A program made the position numbers and the translations under genes. From the NCBI GenBank assembly GCA_026874595.1, contig CM049320.1:19911714-19975713 (forward strand): a stretch of DNA of 64,000 bases, written 5' to 3'. A model generated the notes under the pieces. It saw only the letters and a program-made list of their open reading frames with translations, was not told the origin of the DNA and made no database searches. The DNA comes from Sipunculus nudus. Taxonomy: Eukaryota; Annelida; Sipuncula; Golfingiida; Sipunculidae. This document shows positions 1 through 10,067 of the stretch, in pieces. Position 1 is the stretch's first letter. Every line of letters begins with the position of its first letter.

Positions 1-343
1 TAATCCTTAATTATCCCGTTATCTTTTAGATCATGGACAACACGTGTTATTATCCCTAATTATCCTATTACCCTTCAAATCATAGACAACACGTGTTATT
101 ATCCCGTTTTTCTTGAGATCATAAGTGTGACATGAACCTGTATTATCCTGTGTTTCTTCATTTCATAGACAACAATGTGTTATTATCCATGATTATCCCG
201 TTATCCTTCAGATCATAGACAACAAGGTGTGTGTTATTATCCCTGATAATCCCGTTATCCTTCAGATCATAGACAACAAGGTGTGTGTTATTATCCCTGA
301 TAATCCCTTTATCCTTCAGATCATAGACAACAAGGTGTGTGTT
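1..343 (+). repeat. Tandem array (about 44-54 bp units) copying a splice acceptor and exon start
   Basis: At least seven direct units can be read, with the shared block 'atcatagacaacaaggtg' or a diverged form beginning at about 30, 79, 118, 162, 212, 266 and 320. The last three units are nearly identical and spaced exactly 54 bp apart; the earlier ones are more diverged and spaced 39-50 bp. Each recent unit contains 'ccttcag', which is the 3' splice acceptor of the exon at 320, followed by the first 24 bases of that exon. The array therefore spans the end of an intron and the start of a coding exon. Because 54 bp is 18 codons and the frame stays open through at least two upstream units, use of an upstream copy of the acceptor would lengthen the protein in frame. 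Confidence 0.85.
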
Positions 344-451
344 GGACAGTGCTTCAGCTATTCGGTCCCCGCCAGCGTCCCTCGTAACATCTTCGACGAC
401 CGACTACACTACTGTGACAGCTGCCAGCCGGAAAACTTTACCTGGGTCAAG
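320..451 (+). CDS. NBL1: NBL1/DAN-like BMP antagonist, penultimate coding exon
   Basis: This 44-codon exon runs from an acceptor (ccttcag at 313-319) to a donor (AAG|gtcagt at 452), phase 0 at both ends. It encodes the first half of a C-terminal cystine-knot (CTCK) domain. The residues VCVGQCFSYSVP and YCDSC closely match the vertebrate DAN (NBL1) pattern of a Cys, a Gly-Gln-Cys-Phe-Ser-Tyr-Ser-Val-Pro block and a later His/Tyr-Cys-Asp-Ser-Cys. DAN-family proteins are secreted, and known members bind and block BMP/TGF-beta ligands outside the cell. The signal peptide and the first knot residues must be on exons left of the window. Gremlin and Cerberus are relatives, but the CFSYSVP and CDSC motifs favour NBL1. 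The start at 320 is chosen by homology; copies of the same acceptor at 212 and 266 are alternatives. Confidence 0.88.
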
Positions 452-1196
452 GTCAGTATAGGGCATCTCTCGTTGGGTCAGGGTCAAGGTCATGTGATGT
501 AAACAATACCCTGAATAAGCATCGTTAATGGATAATCGCAATAGGACCTGTATAATTGTGAGAGTTGTATATGTTCCTGTACGATAGATTTCTCCGATTA
601 TTGGTCGCTCTGCCAAGAATCAAGACGATTATTTATGGTTATAACAAGAATAATCAATATAAATCAGCTTCCTAAACTGTACCAATCCAATATTTATCTC
701 CCTCTTGTGGATAATGCGTATTGCAGTTAAGATTCTATCAAGATATTTCTAGGATTTTAAGTATAGTTAATTCAGTTTTGTTTTCTTCATGAAGAGAGTG
801 TGCAATCTATTCGTGAATAAGATGGCTGTTTTTATTAATATTTCTAGCTAACAATAAATTAGAGATTCCACTGGATCGAAAAGACAGAAGGGATTAATAT
901 TTTTTCCTTATCATTTGTAGTACTTGCGGGATTCAAGATCCTTAAAATTGCTCTATATTTGAAAAAAAAATTGTATTTTGTGAACACTAGTTTTGGTTGT
1001 AATTTTACTAAAATGCAACAAGACTGCCAGTTTTACATCTTAGGGTAGTTCTCTGTACTAATGCTCCACCTAGTGGCCCGGATAAAGGACATGCAGTCTG
1101 GTCCTACAAGCCTCTATTTTATTATTCCTTCCGATTTCGTCAAAAGCCAGGTTTAAATAGGTTACTTAAAATACGATTATAATTAGGCCCACTATG

Positions 1197-1614
1197 AGGG
1201 CTGGGTATCGGTCAGCCTGTTTAGGTACAATACGTATTGCGGTATACATAAAGCAATACCTGATATATTAACGATACACATAATTTTCTTTGCGTATAAT
1301 TTCGAATTAAAAGCTCAGTGAATTTGTCTATCATTGTCACGGAAGCACGGAGAACTGTATATACATTCCTCAACCAATCGGCTGTATGACAATACGTGAT
1401 ATTATTTATTCATGAAAGATATTTATAAGAAATAAAAGGAAGCTTAAGCTTTATAAATAACTCAGATTATAGTTTAGGATGGGGTTGTATGACATATCTA
1501 TATTTGAGAGCTGTTTTTGTGTTTCATCGATACGACGATACAGAATGCAAAGCGTATCGGTAACCATATCGATGTGGCTTATCGATATGTATCGATATAT
1601 CGATACAGCCCTAA
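1197..1614. mobile_element. Possible MITE with 'agggctg..tatcg' inverted ends
   Basis: The left end reads gagggctgggtatcggt and the right end, read on the other strand, is tagggctgtatcgatat; these are imperfect inverted repeats. The right arm is rich in nested TCGATA palindromes (about 1525-1607). No target-site duplication could be confirmed. Ends of this type resemble hAT-derived MITEs, but the superfamily is a guess. Confidence 0.4.
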
Positions 1615-1664
1615 TTATTATTATTATTATTATAATTATTATTATTATTATAATTTTCATTATT
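1615..1664. repeat. (ATT)n microsatellite
   Basis: Interrupted ATT/ATA trinucleotide run directly upstream of the last-exon acceptor of the NBL1-like gene. It generates long poly-Ile or poly-Tyr open frames on both strands that are not genes. Confidence 0.9.
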
Positions 1665-1689
1665 GTTGTTATTTTTTATCATTATTCAG

Positions 1690-1983
1690 GTCGCATTACA
1701 TTGTTCTAATCCTCCCGGAAGTACGTTTGAGAAGAAAGTTCAAGTGGTCATGTCTTGTGCCTGCAAAAGCTGTGTACTTCCTCCCGTGCCGACAGGGAGC
1801 CCTCCAGTACAGGCCGGCCCGACACCCACCCAGAAGTCTGGCGACCCAACAGCGTCACCAGAACAGGTCTTCAAAAAATTGTTATCCGAAAAAGGTGACC
1901 CAGTTCCGGTTCCGGTGTCAAAGTTGAAAGACTTATCCACGCGTCACCGTGGTAGAAAACACGGTCGCCATGGCAACAGATAA
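1690..1983 (+). CDS. NBL1: NBL1/DAN-like BMP antagonist, terminal coding exon
   Basis: Acceptor attattcag ends at 1689 and the reading frame continues in phase 0 from the exon at 320-451. The exon encodes 97 residues and a TAA stop. The first part completes the cystine knot: VALHCSNPPG, then a basic-acidic strand ending VVMSCACKSC, equivalent to the DAN segment with Cys, Cys-x-Cys and a final Cys. After the knot comes a long Pro/Gly/Thr-rich, low-complexity tail, as in NBL1, ending in a strongly basic stretch (RHRGRKHGRHGNR). A basic tail could help retain a secreted antagonist on heparan sulfate, as known for other DAN-family members; that is inference here. The visible protein part is 141 residues over the two exons. 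The exon also contains a perfect X-box-like sequence at 1964-1977. Confidence 0.88.
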   Translation, partial: VALHCSNPPGSTFEKKVQVVMSCACKSCVLPPVPTGSPPVQAGPTPTQKSGDPTASPEQVFKKLLSEKGDPVPVPVSKLKDLSTRHRGRKHGRHGNR

Positions 1984-2422
1984 CATTCTCAAGATCATTC
2001 AAGCAAGCTGGGAGGAAATTAAATCTGTTCGTTAAAGATGTACAGTTTATTTGATCTCACATGGACCATTCAAGCGTTGTCAAAGACACAAATCTTTATT
2101 TATTGGTAGATATTTTGTTTGGAACGTAGGTAGTGTAATAGATAGAAGAAGAGTTCAAAATAATTATCATAAAGCAAGCTGTTGCGACGGATCAGAAATT
2201 CGTGAATCTTAAATTAAGGCTGCACCGGGTGCCTACGGCTTATATCATTTTAATGTAAAACCTGATAAGAAGAAAACTTGTCATCTGTTAATTTGTGTGT
2301 TTGTATATAATTACAAATCATGACACTTTTTAATTAAAATACTTATATAGTGAAGAGAGAATCTTGGAAAATAACTGAGATTCTGATTTCTTGTATGCAC
2401 CAAGTCGTATGTGAGAAATAAA
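1984..2422 (+). other. Probable 3' UTR of the NBL1-like gene with polyadenylation signal
   Basis: No coding signal follows the TAA. An AATAAA hexamer on the + strand at 2417-2422 is the first good polyadenylation signal after the stop and suggests a 3' UTR of about 450 bp. The cleavage site itself cannot be fixed by eye. Confidence 0.55.
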
Positions 2423-2639
2423 ATGGTTGCCTTTGGTTCGTACTTTATATTTTTTCCAATCATTATATATCTAATATATTTTTAATATTTTTGGTAAAAT
2501 ATTTCCCATAAAGCTGCCGATCCAAAATTGTGTAGCTATTGTATAATATCAATTCAAATTGTATCCCGAGACAGTCTTGGGATACTATGGCTTCATGACG
2601 CTCCCCCCCCCCCCCCCACACACACACACAAATTCCTTA
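2423..2639. other. AT-rich intergenic stretch with C-tract and (CA)n
   Basis: Nothing gene-like. A run of about 16 C followed by a short CA repeat lies at 2601-2630. Confidence 0.7.
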
Positions 2640-3640
2640 ATATCTCAGAAAGCTTGCATGGAGTAGATTTAAAAAAATCAAGGTGACCGAAGATCACGGT
2701 TAGCCATGTGATGCGCCGGAAACTTGTGGTGCCACCTACTATCCTTTTCTTGTTTTAGCGCCTCTTAATACCCCCATCATTGCCATTTACAGTACTGTGA
2801 GGATTATAATTCTGATGGACAAATTTCTGTCATATTATAAACATGTAAAGAGATGAGTTATGGGATGAGGTCTATTAAAATTTGTGTCATGACCTTCACC
2901 ATGAAAGTGGCCTTTACCTTAAATATTTCCTTATTTGTTGAAAATCACACCCCTCTTATGATATCTCAAGTTATTATAGCCATATGGACTTATGCATGGT
3001 CCACCACTTAAGTAAGGATCGCAAAGGTTGGGTCATGAGGTCAAAGGTCACAGGACTTTAAAAATTGTGTATGCATTTTAAGCCAAACTTTTCATCCAAG
3101 ATCTTCCATCCTGAACATATAGCTCAGCTGCCATTAATGAATGACCTATATCAATTTTTGGGTCGCAAGGTCAAAGGTCAAGGCCACAGGAGCCATCTGT
3201 CTAAAAATTAGTTCCTGGATGATAATTACAGCTTTTATTGATATGGATTTCAAACTTGACATATATATGGCCCATCAATCAAACAATGACTCTATCGATC
3301 CTTAGGTCGTGAGTTCAAGGGTCAAGGTCACAGGATCCACATTTTTAAAATGATTGTGGATGCATTTTTAGCCGAACTTTATGACTCAGAACTTTCATCT
3401 TGTACATATAGCTCTCTTGCCAATAGAGGAAGATGCCTATCAAATTTGTGGTCACAAGGTCAAAGGTGAAGGTCACAGGACCTGTATGTCCAACAGTTAG
3501 TTTCTGGAAGATAATTCCAGCTTGGACTGATATGTGGATTTTAAACTTGACTTACATTTAGCCCAACAATAAAGTAAGAACTCTATCGATTTGGGGGTTA
3601 TGAGGTCAAAGGTCATCTTTAAAATGATATATATATAAAT
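2640..3640 (+). repeat. AGGTCA-rich repeat array, copy A1
   Basis: Units of roughly 140-145 bp recur, each built around 'gaggtcaaaggtcaaggtcacagga' or a variant; the cores lie near 3032, 3160, 3305, 3450 and 3596. Between cores are recognisable segments such as 'atggatttcaaacttgac' and 'gccaaacttttcatccaa'. The same family recurs at 3895-5382. No open frame of note. The structure fits a non-autonomous interspersed element with a tandem core. Confidence 0.8.
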
Positions 3641-3894
3641 ATAAAAATTGATAAATAAATATATAAATGGATAAAGTGCTTTGACAATGCATCGGCAGAG
3701 CGCATTGCTTCAGAAAGAAAATACCAGTATATGAATGGCACATAATTGGACAGGGCGGGGAGGGGGAAGGGGGTGTTAATGCATCGAATATAGACCCCTC
3801 ACCTTTCAGAGAAGGTGGTAATATATAATAATAACCTCCGAGAAATTACTTAAAAGCAGCTAATCAAAAACTTCTTTATGCTAAATACTCAGTT

Positions 3895-5382
3895 TTTAGC
3901 TCAGCTGACTGAATGTCACCTGAAGTTTAGGAATGGCGTTTTTTCCGTCGTCCGTCCGGCCATTTGCAAGGCACATTTCGTAACCGCTGACCCTAGAAAA
4001 TTCTAAGTGAATATCCAAAGAGGTCAATAAAAAATCTCTTTGGAAACCTGAAAATAGGTCACTCGCAGTACCCCTCCTCCCCCCAGAATAATTATAAATG
4101 ATACAAAACCTCTTGATATTAAAGCATTGGTTGCCATGAATCTTGCCTTGAATATTGACCATGACTAGTTTTGTTAGTTCCCGAAAACTTGTGGAGCCAT
4201 TTGTATGTTACTAAATTTTACGATTTTGTTCTATATTTCAGACCGTCAAATGACTGCAAACAGTTCAGTTTCTGAGCTGTGGGTTCATCTAGTGTCCCGA
4301 AACCTGGTGTGTTTAATGATCATAAGCGGGTGCCCTAATAGTTATCACGCTGTCTGTCCGTCTTTCCGTCCATCCATCAATAAATTCGTTTCCGGATGAA
4401 AACTCCAGTTTGGATAGACACATGGATTTCAAACTTGACTTTTAAAAAGCCCACCACAAAAGCAAGAATCCTATTTATTTTGGGGTCATGTGGTCAATGG
4501 TCAAGGTCACAGGACCAACTGATTCAAAAATATTATGGATGCATTTAAAGCCAAACTTTTCATCCTAAACCTTCCATCTTACGCATATAGCTGACCTGTC
4601 AATAGGGGAACAACTTCACTGATTTTGGGGTCACAAAGTCAAAGATCAATCTGTCTACAAATTTGTTTCTAGATGATAACAACACGAACTGAAATACTGG
4701 TTTCAAACTTTTATATTGTCCACCCCTAAAAATGGATCCTATTGATTTTTTTGGGGTCATGAGGTCAAAGGTCAAGGTCACAGTCCACTTCATTGAAAAA
4801 AAATATTGGATGCTTTTTAAGACAACCTTTTATATCACAAACTTTCTATTATCCACACGTGGCTCACCTGCTTAAATGGGAAGATTCTTTTCCATTTTGG
4901 GATTGGATTACAAGGTCAAAGGTCAAGATCACAGTACCACTCCGTTCGCAAATTATTTTATGGGCGGTAACTCCAGTTTGGATGGAAGGGTTGGCTTCAA
5001 ACTTGATTTAATAATGGCCCGTCGCTAAATTAAGAATCGTTTAGATTTTGGAGTCTTGAGGTCAAATGTGAAGGTCAAGGGACCCACGTCTTTTAAAAGA
5101 TTGTGGATGCACGCTAAGTCAAACTTTTCATCCCAAACCTCCATCTTTCACATTTGGTTTACCTCCCCAAAATGGAAGAAATCTGTAGATTTTGAGATTA
5201 TCTGGCCATACGTCATTGACTCAAGGTCAATGGACGCACTTTTTTTCCAAGGCTTGTAACGAAAATCAGAATGGTTCAAGTTCAAGGATATGCAGTCCTT
5301 AGAAGGGTCAAGGGACCCACATTTTGAAAAAGCTCATAACACCAATTTTATAGACAAATTAAGCTGAGCGTCGAGACGCATA
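3895..5382 (+). repeat. AGGTCA-rich repeat array, copy A2, with 3' hairpin
   Basis: The left end reads tttttagctcagctgactga. The middle has repeat cores near 4486, 4626, 4755, 4907 and 5050, each a run of AGGTCA-like half sites. The right end contains the perfect palindrome gcgtcgagacgc at 5368-5379 next to 'aagctgag', which resembles an inverted version of the left end. Short open frames here are repeat-derived. A hairpin near the 3' end plus a tandem core is the architecture of Pearl/DINE-type (Helentron-related) non-autonomous elements of molluscs; that assignment is inference. Confidence 0.75.
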
Positions 5383-5461
5383 GGTCCCTAGTTTTGTACT
5401 GGTTTGCAAATAATAAAAAATAATAGACCAAGAGAGGCTATGGCAATAGCCAGCAGTCGTA

Positions 5462-5728
5462 TGTTACTTCCATGGATGGCTGCAGGATTTTAGAATAGAG
5501 GGGTGCAAAGGGGGGGGGGGGGTACTGGAGTGGAAAAACCCCTTCTAGTGTAACCCCCACCCAGTGTAGAAATCATTTAAAAATTGAGGCCGTGATGGCG
5601 CAATCTGGGGTAGTATTAAAAGACATCAAGATGCAAAATATTGGTCTGAATATTTTTCTATTTCCAAGCTTTTTCAGGTCGAAAAAAATGGAAGAGGGGC
5701 TGGGCTCCCCTAAATCCGCCCCTGGTAT
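5462..5728. mobile_element. Degraded MITE ending 'cctaaatccgcccctg'
   Basis: The right end at about 5709-5725 reads cctaaatccgcccctggta, which matches, on the other strand, the left end of the MITE at 44252. The left end (ctgcaggattttagaata) is a decayed counterpart. A long G-tract (5508-5523) lies inside. Non-coding. Confidence 0.5.
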
Positions 5729-7929
5729 GATTAAATAGTTCGAATGTCCGTCTGATTTTATTTGACCAGGAGAGGTCAGTTCTTCTATTTACCATGTAAT
5801 TGCTGCTGCCACCTGTCCTCCATTCAAGACACTATCCAAGACATTTTTTTCTGAAACCCTACTGACATCTTGGAGAAAATTGAGAAACTAAAACTTTTAC
5901 ATTTCAATACACTAAAACAACGAAGGTATTGATAGTTGATTTTATTTAAATCAAATGGTAAATATTACATATTTGAAAACAAACTTAAGCATCTATGAAA
6001 TCACAGAACATGAAAAATGTTATCAATATTAACAGTCATCAGTAATATTCAACCACATGTGACAGTGGTGTTATAAATATATATGTGAATGGCAGTGTTC
6101 TTCAAAATATATTTCAACATTATGCAGTCATTAATATTATAACTTTGATACCAGACATGAAAAACACCTGCTTCAACATCATGATTTGTATGTCATTCCC
6201 TTGCAAGTCATTCACATGTACGTCATTTCCCAATTAACTTTCACCCAACAGGATATCTCCCTAATAAATAAATATATTTGTAATACATTACAGTAATTGC
6301 AGTCTTATAGACTGGTACCTCTTCTCATCACCTTCCTTTGTAATATATTAAATGCTGATGGCCAAGTACTGGTCTCTGTATCATCTGAGATGACAGAACG
6401 GCTGGTAGGCATCTTGTGAATAGGCAGGATTGATACTATTATTTTTGCTAACCTACATTTACCTTTATTACTGTAATTACTTCAGATGACCTTCACTTTC
6501 AAGAAACAATGTAAAAACAAATGGCTTATGTTTCTCTTAATGAAGGAATAAATCCACTTTAAACCAATTAGGTATTGGATAAAGAATTGGTTTTTAGGTA
6601 TAAAATAAATGAAAGATCAAGACCCACCTTTGTTATATAGACTAGCACAGGTACAGAGATCTACATTAAGGAAAAAATATTAGAGTTTGCTTCTATATGT
6701 GCAGTAATATTCAGATATGCCTGTACAGTTTACTGTACAAACACAAGTACTCTTGTCCAAAATTTGAACTAGAGTAGTACAGGAGTATTACCTCTGAGCC
6801 CTACAACAGTCAATAGTTGAGTCAGCCATGAAATGGCAAGGCCCTAAAACCATATCATATGACATGGAGAGGGACCCACCCTTTTTAATCTAAGTTACAA
6901 ATTAAGGTATTTGCCAATATTATCGATATAGCAATAGTGTGATTCACATATTGCTTATTATGATACAGTTTTTAAATATGGATATGTTTGATATTTTTGG
7001 TACTATTAATGTATCTGTTACAAATTTAGACATCCTAATCGACTGGGATAGGTTAAAAGTGAAAGCCGCTACTGTCTTTAGACGTTTTGTAGAAAATGTC
7101 CAAGTAGGCCTGATATACCATTGATCATAAAGCCTGTCCAAGGATATTTGTATGCCTGCTTGATGACTAGTTGGTAATGACAAATGTAACGCAGGGCGCT
7201 ATCACATTTCTCTGTAAACACCCATTAACATATCAATGCAAGCTTTTAAGAGGGCAACAAACTCTTACCGGAATGTGCACCTCTAAATTTTTAATCTGAG
7301 TAATTAAAATCAATATAAAATATATCATACAATTACAAATTTTCATGAAATCAGAGTTTTAAATTGATAGGAAATACACAATTACACTCTAAAGGCATTA
7401 ACTCCTTTCAAACTGCTCCACACAGATTCACCTGTCTTTTTCTGGTGCACACTTACAGATTACCAAAAATTTTGATATGGACAAACTGATGCAGGCTACC
7501 CTGAGTTGTAGAGAATGGGGGTAAAAATGATTCTAAGGCATACACATATCACTAAATGATTTTTCCAATTTTTCTATATAGAGTGTTAATGCAATGCTAC
7601 ATCACATCATCTTTAAGTTGTGTAAAAAACTTAATGTTCAGACACATATTTAGAAATTGTTATTATCTGTGTGTAACACTGTATCCTCCTGAGGTTAACA
7701 TGGAGGTGTTCCACAAACATAAAAATACAACTTTTGGGACTCTCGTATGTTGGAGATTAAATTTTACCTGCTCCTCCCACAGAGTACTCAACAGCAGGAC
7801 GGGTACACCACTACAGGTGTCACTCACATCAAATATTTTTGTACACCAAATGAGGATACCCAGACATCTAGACACACACACACCATGGCCTGAGGATGTC
7901 TAATGAGTTATATTATTAACTTTTCACCG
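5729..7929. other. PEX2 downstream region
   Basis: This stretch lies 3' of the PEX2 stop codon on the - strand. A possible - strand AATAAA (forward TTTATT) is at 6472-6477, but no polyadenylation site can be assigned with confidence. Two overlapping open frames at 7556-7903 (+) and 7663-7881 (-) have no recognisable similarity and are probably chance. A short perfect inverted repeat (tgtacagt/actgtaca) lies at about 6722-6739. Confidence 0.5.
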
Positions 7930-8049
7930 CTACCTGTTGTTGACTTCTGCCTGGTGTAGTTTTATCTGCACTGGTTGTATACAATTTTTATCTTCTATAT
8001 TCATGCCACATGATGGACAGGTATATGATGAATCAGCAAGGAAGTTACT
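7930..8049 (-). CDS. PEX2: PEX2 exon 8 (last coding exon, end of RING)
   Basis: The acceptor (tttcag on the - strand) ends at 8050. The exon gives 39 residues (269-307) and a TAG stop at 7932-7930. It starts SNFLADSSYTCPSCG, supplying the last two zinc ligands of the RING (C279, C282), and ends in a polar tail as in vertebrate PEX2. Confidence 0.93.
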   Translation of the reverse strand, partial: SNFLADSSYTCPSCGMNIEDKNCIQPVQIKLHQAEVNNR

Positions 8050-10013
8050 CTGAAATAAAATATTGCAAATATAACATAACTCTAACCATGTAGTTGATTA
8101 TATTATCATCATTTGCTCCGGGGCAGAGTCTATTATAATAATGAAGCTGTTTTACTGATGACTTCATTTTTGCACAACGTTCATATGTGTACAGCCAAGA
8201 GCAGTAAAATCTGGTTTCAAGACAGATGAAACTTTTGAACGGAAAATGCAGAAGTGAACTGTCTCAAGCACATGCTGCATATCTGTGTGGGGTGGATGTG
8301 TCAAGAAACTTGTGACGCAACTGGTACCTTAGCGTGTGACCAGCTTAACACAACAGACTCTGGGACCAATATATAGAGATTGGTTAGATACACTTTATTA
8401 ACTTTACTTGAAGGATAATAAAATGGCAAAAACTTAAGTCTTCACTACTGCCTTTGGCGCTTTTACTTGTAACAATATTAAGATTTTCTGCTATAAAGTT
8501 ACACCACTCATGCAGCGACTGCATATTATTCCTGTAATCCATGTTATATTGACCCACTGCTCCCATTTTGAATGTATGCTGTAGGCTGCCACCAGGAGGA
8601 GCCACGTACATTGGTGGTGCCAAGTATGGTTGTCTTGGCACAATGATACGGAACAATTAAAAATATCTCTACCAAAAAGAGTGGTGCTTTCCTGTGTGAG
8701 AGTCAAGTAAACATGGCGTCAGTATACAAGGCTCTCCCTGGTGGAAGCCATACATTTTCCGTGGCGGCAGTGCGTAATCATGAAATGGATTACAGGAATG
8801 GAATATGGCCACTGTGCAGGGAGTGTGCTACAAAGTATAAACGATAAACTATTACTGATACACTATACCTGTATGCAGTAGTAACAGAAAACGTGCTGAC
8901 AGCCAATCTCACGAGGGAGGTTGGGCCACTCTCCACAAATGGCACACTCCTTGTAGTCAGCTGGACTCCGAGCAGATGATAATTCCGTCTTGCTCTGTCT
9001 CAAATAATACCTGGAGAGTGTGTTCTTTATCCTTCTGAAGTTGACCAGGGGTAACATGAAGAACAGAAACTCCTGAAAATTTAAGTAAAGCCATGATCAT
9101 AAAGTTGACTTTTCACTGGCTTATGGGACAAGGGCCATGTAATCTAACTGTCAATTCCCATAAGATGTGAATGGAAAGGATACAACTAAATATTGTCAAT
9201 AATATATTTCTGTGCAGAATATATTTAAAATAAGATATTATGAATTAATATGTGGTACCCTTTCCAAATTTTGCCAATAGTTGCAGTATATAAATATGAG
9301 CCATAAATATATGTCACAGAAAAATTTCATGCAAAATATATAATCTATACACCACTTATTGTGAACATTGTGAATTGGGGAACCAGAGCTGATGAATGTG
9401 TCTGTTATGGCTAATTAATTTCCTGCATATGCTCAGGAAGATGAGGCTTGTTTTTTCAACATGGACTGAATGATGGCTGTGCAGGCACACTATGTTATAA
9501 GCGTCCAAGTTGAGACACTGGGGTATTATCTACACTCCCTCTTTAATCCAATATATGCAAATATTAATATATCACATAATACTCACATTTTCATTCTCTG
9601 ACTGCAAATACAAGTACTCAATGATATGCAATTTGCACCAAAAAAAAAAACAAAAATTTTAAGCCCACAATAATATCTGAATGTAAATTATATATTGCAT
9701 TGCAGAGGCTTTTTTTCATCTCACTGATGTAGTTACAGATCTAGCCTCTAGATGGCAGCACCAAAACTATCCTGCAAGTTGACAAATACTTGAGAACTGT
9801 CAGTATGAACTGCTTTAATTCTAAATTCAGGGACATCAGACAAGGAAGGCCATGGCACTTCACATTAATAAACAAAATAATAAGTCTATATACCTGAAGA
9901 TATATTAAAAGACCGGTAAGTAACAGCTGCATGTGCAGAAAATGAATCGAACTTTCAGCTTTTTGTGGCCTTACTTATTTCCTCTACCAGAAGGGTTTGC
10001 AATAATTCCCATT

Positions 10014-10067
<54 letters not shown>

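Larger units (their letters stand above)
452..1689 (+). other. Last intron of the NBL1-like gene
   Basis: The intron lies between the gt donor at 452 and the ag acceptor at 1688-1689. It holds no convincing exon. It contains a possible MITE (about 1197-1614) and an ATT-rich microsatellite just before the acceptor, so the polypyrimidine tract of the acceptor is merged with simple repeat. Confidence 0.8.
8050..8868 (-). other. PEX2 intron 7
   Basis: GT at 8868-8867 and AG at 8051-8050 on the - strand. It contains two inverted copies of a short dispersed repeat (8505-8660 and 8722-8845) and no coding signal. Confidence 0.85.

Noticed and set aside
227-502. 91-codon frame spanning the repeat array and the NBL1-like exon
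   Set aside because: Only the part from 320 to 451 is supported as exon by homology; the upstream part is repeat and the part after 451 is intron. Kept only as the alternative-acceptor finding.
7556-7903. 115-codon + strand frame, with an overlapping - strand frame
   Set aside because: No recognisable domain, no splice or promoter support, and it lies in sequence just downstream of PEX2.
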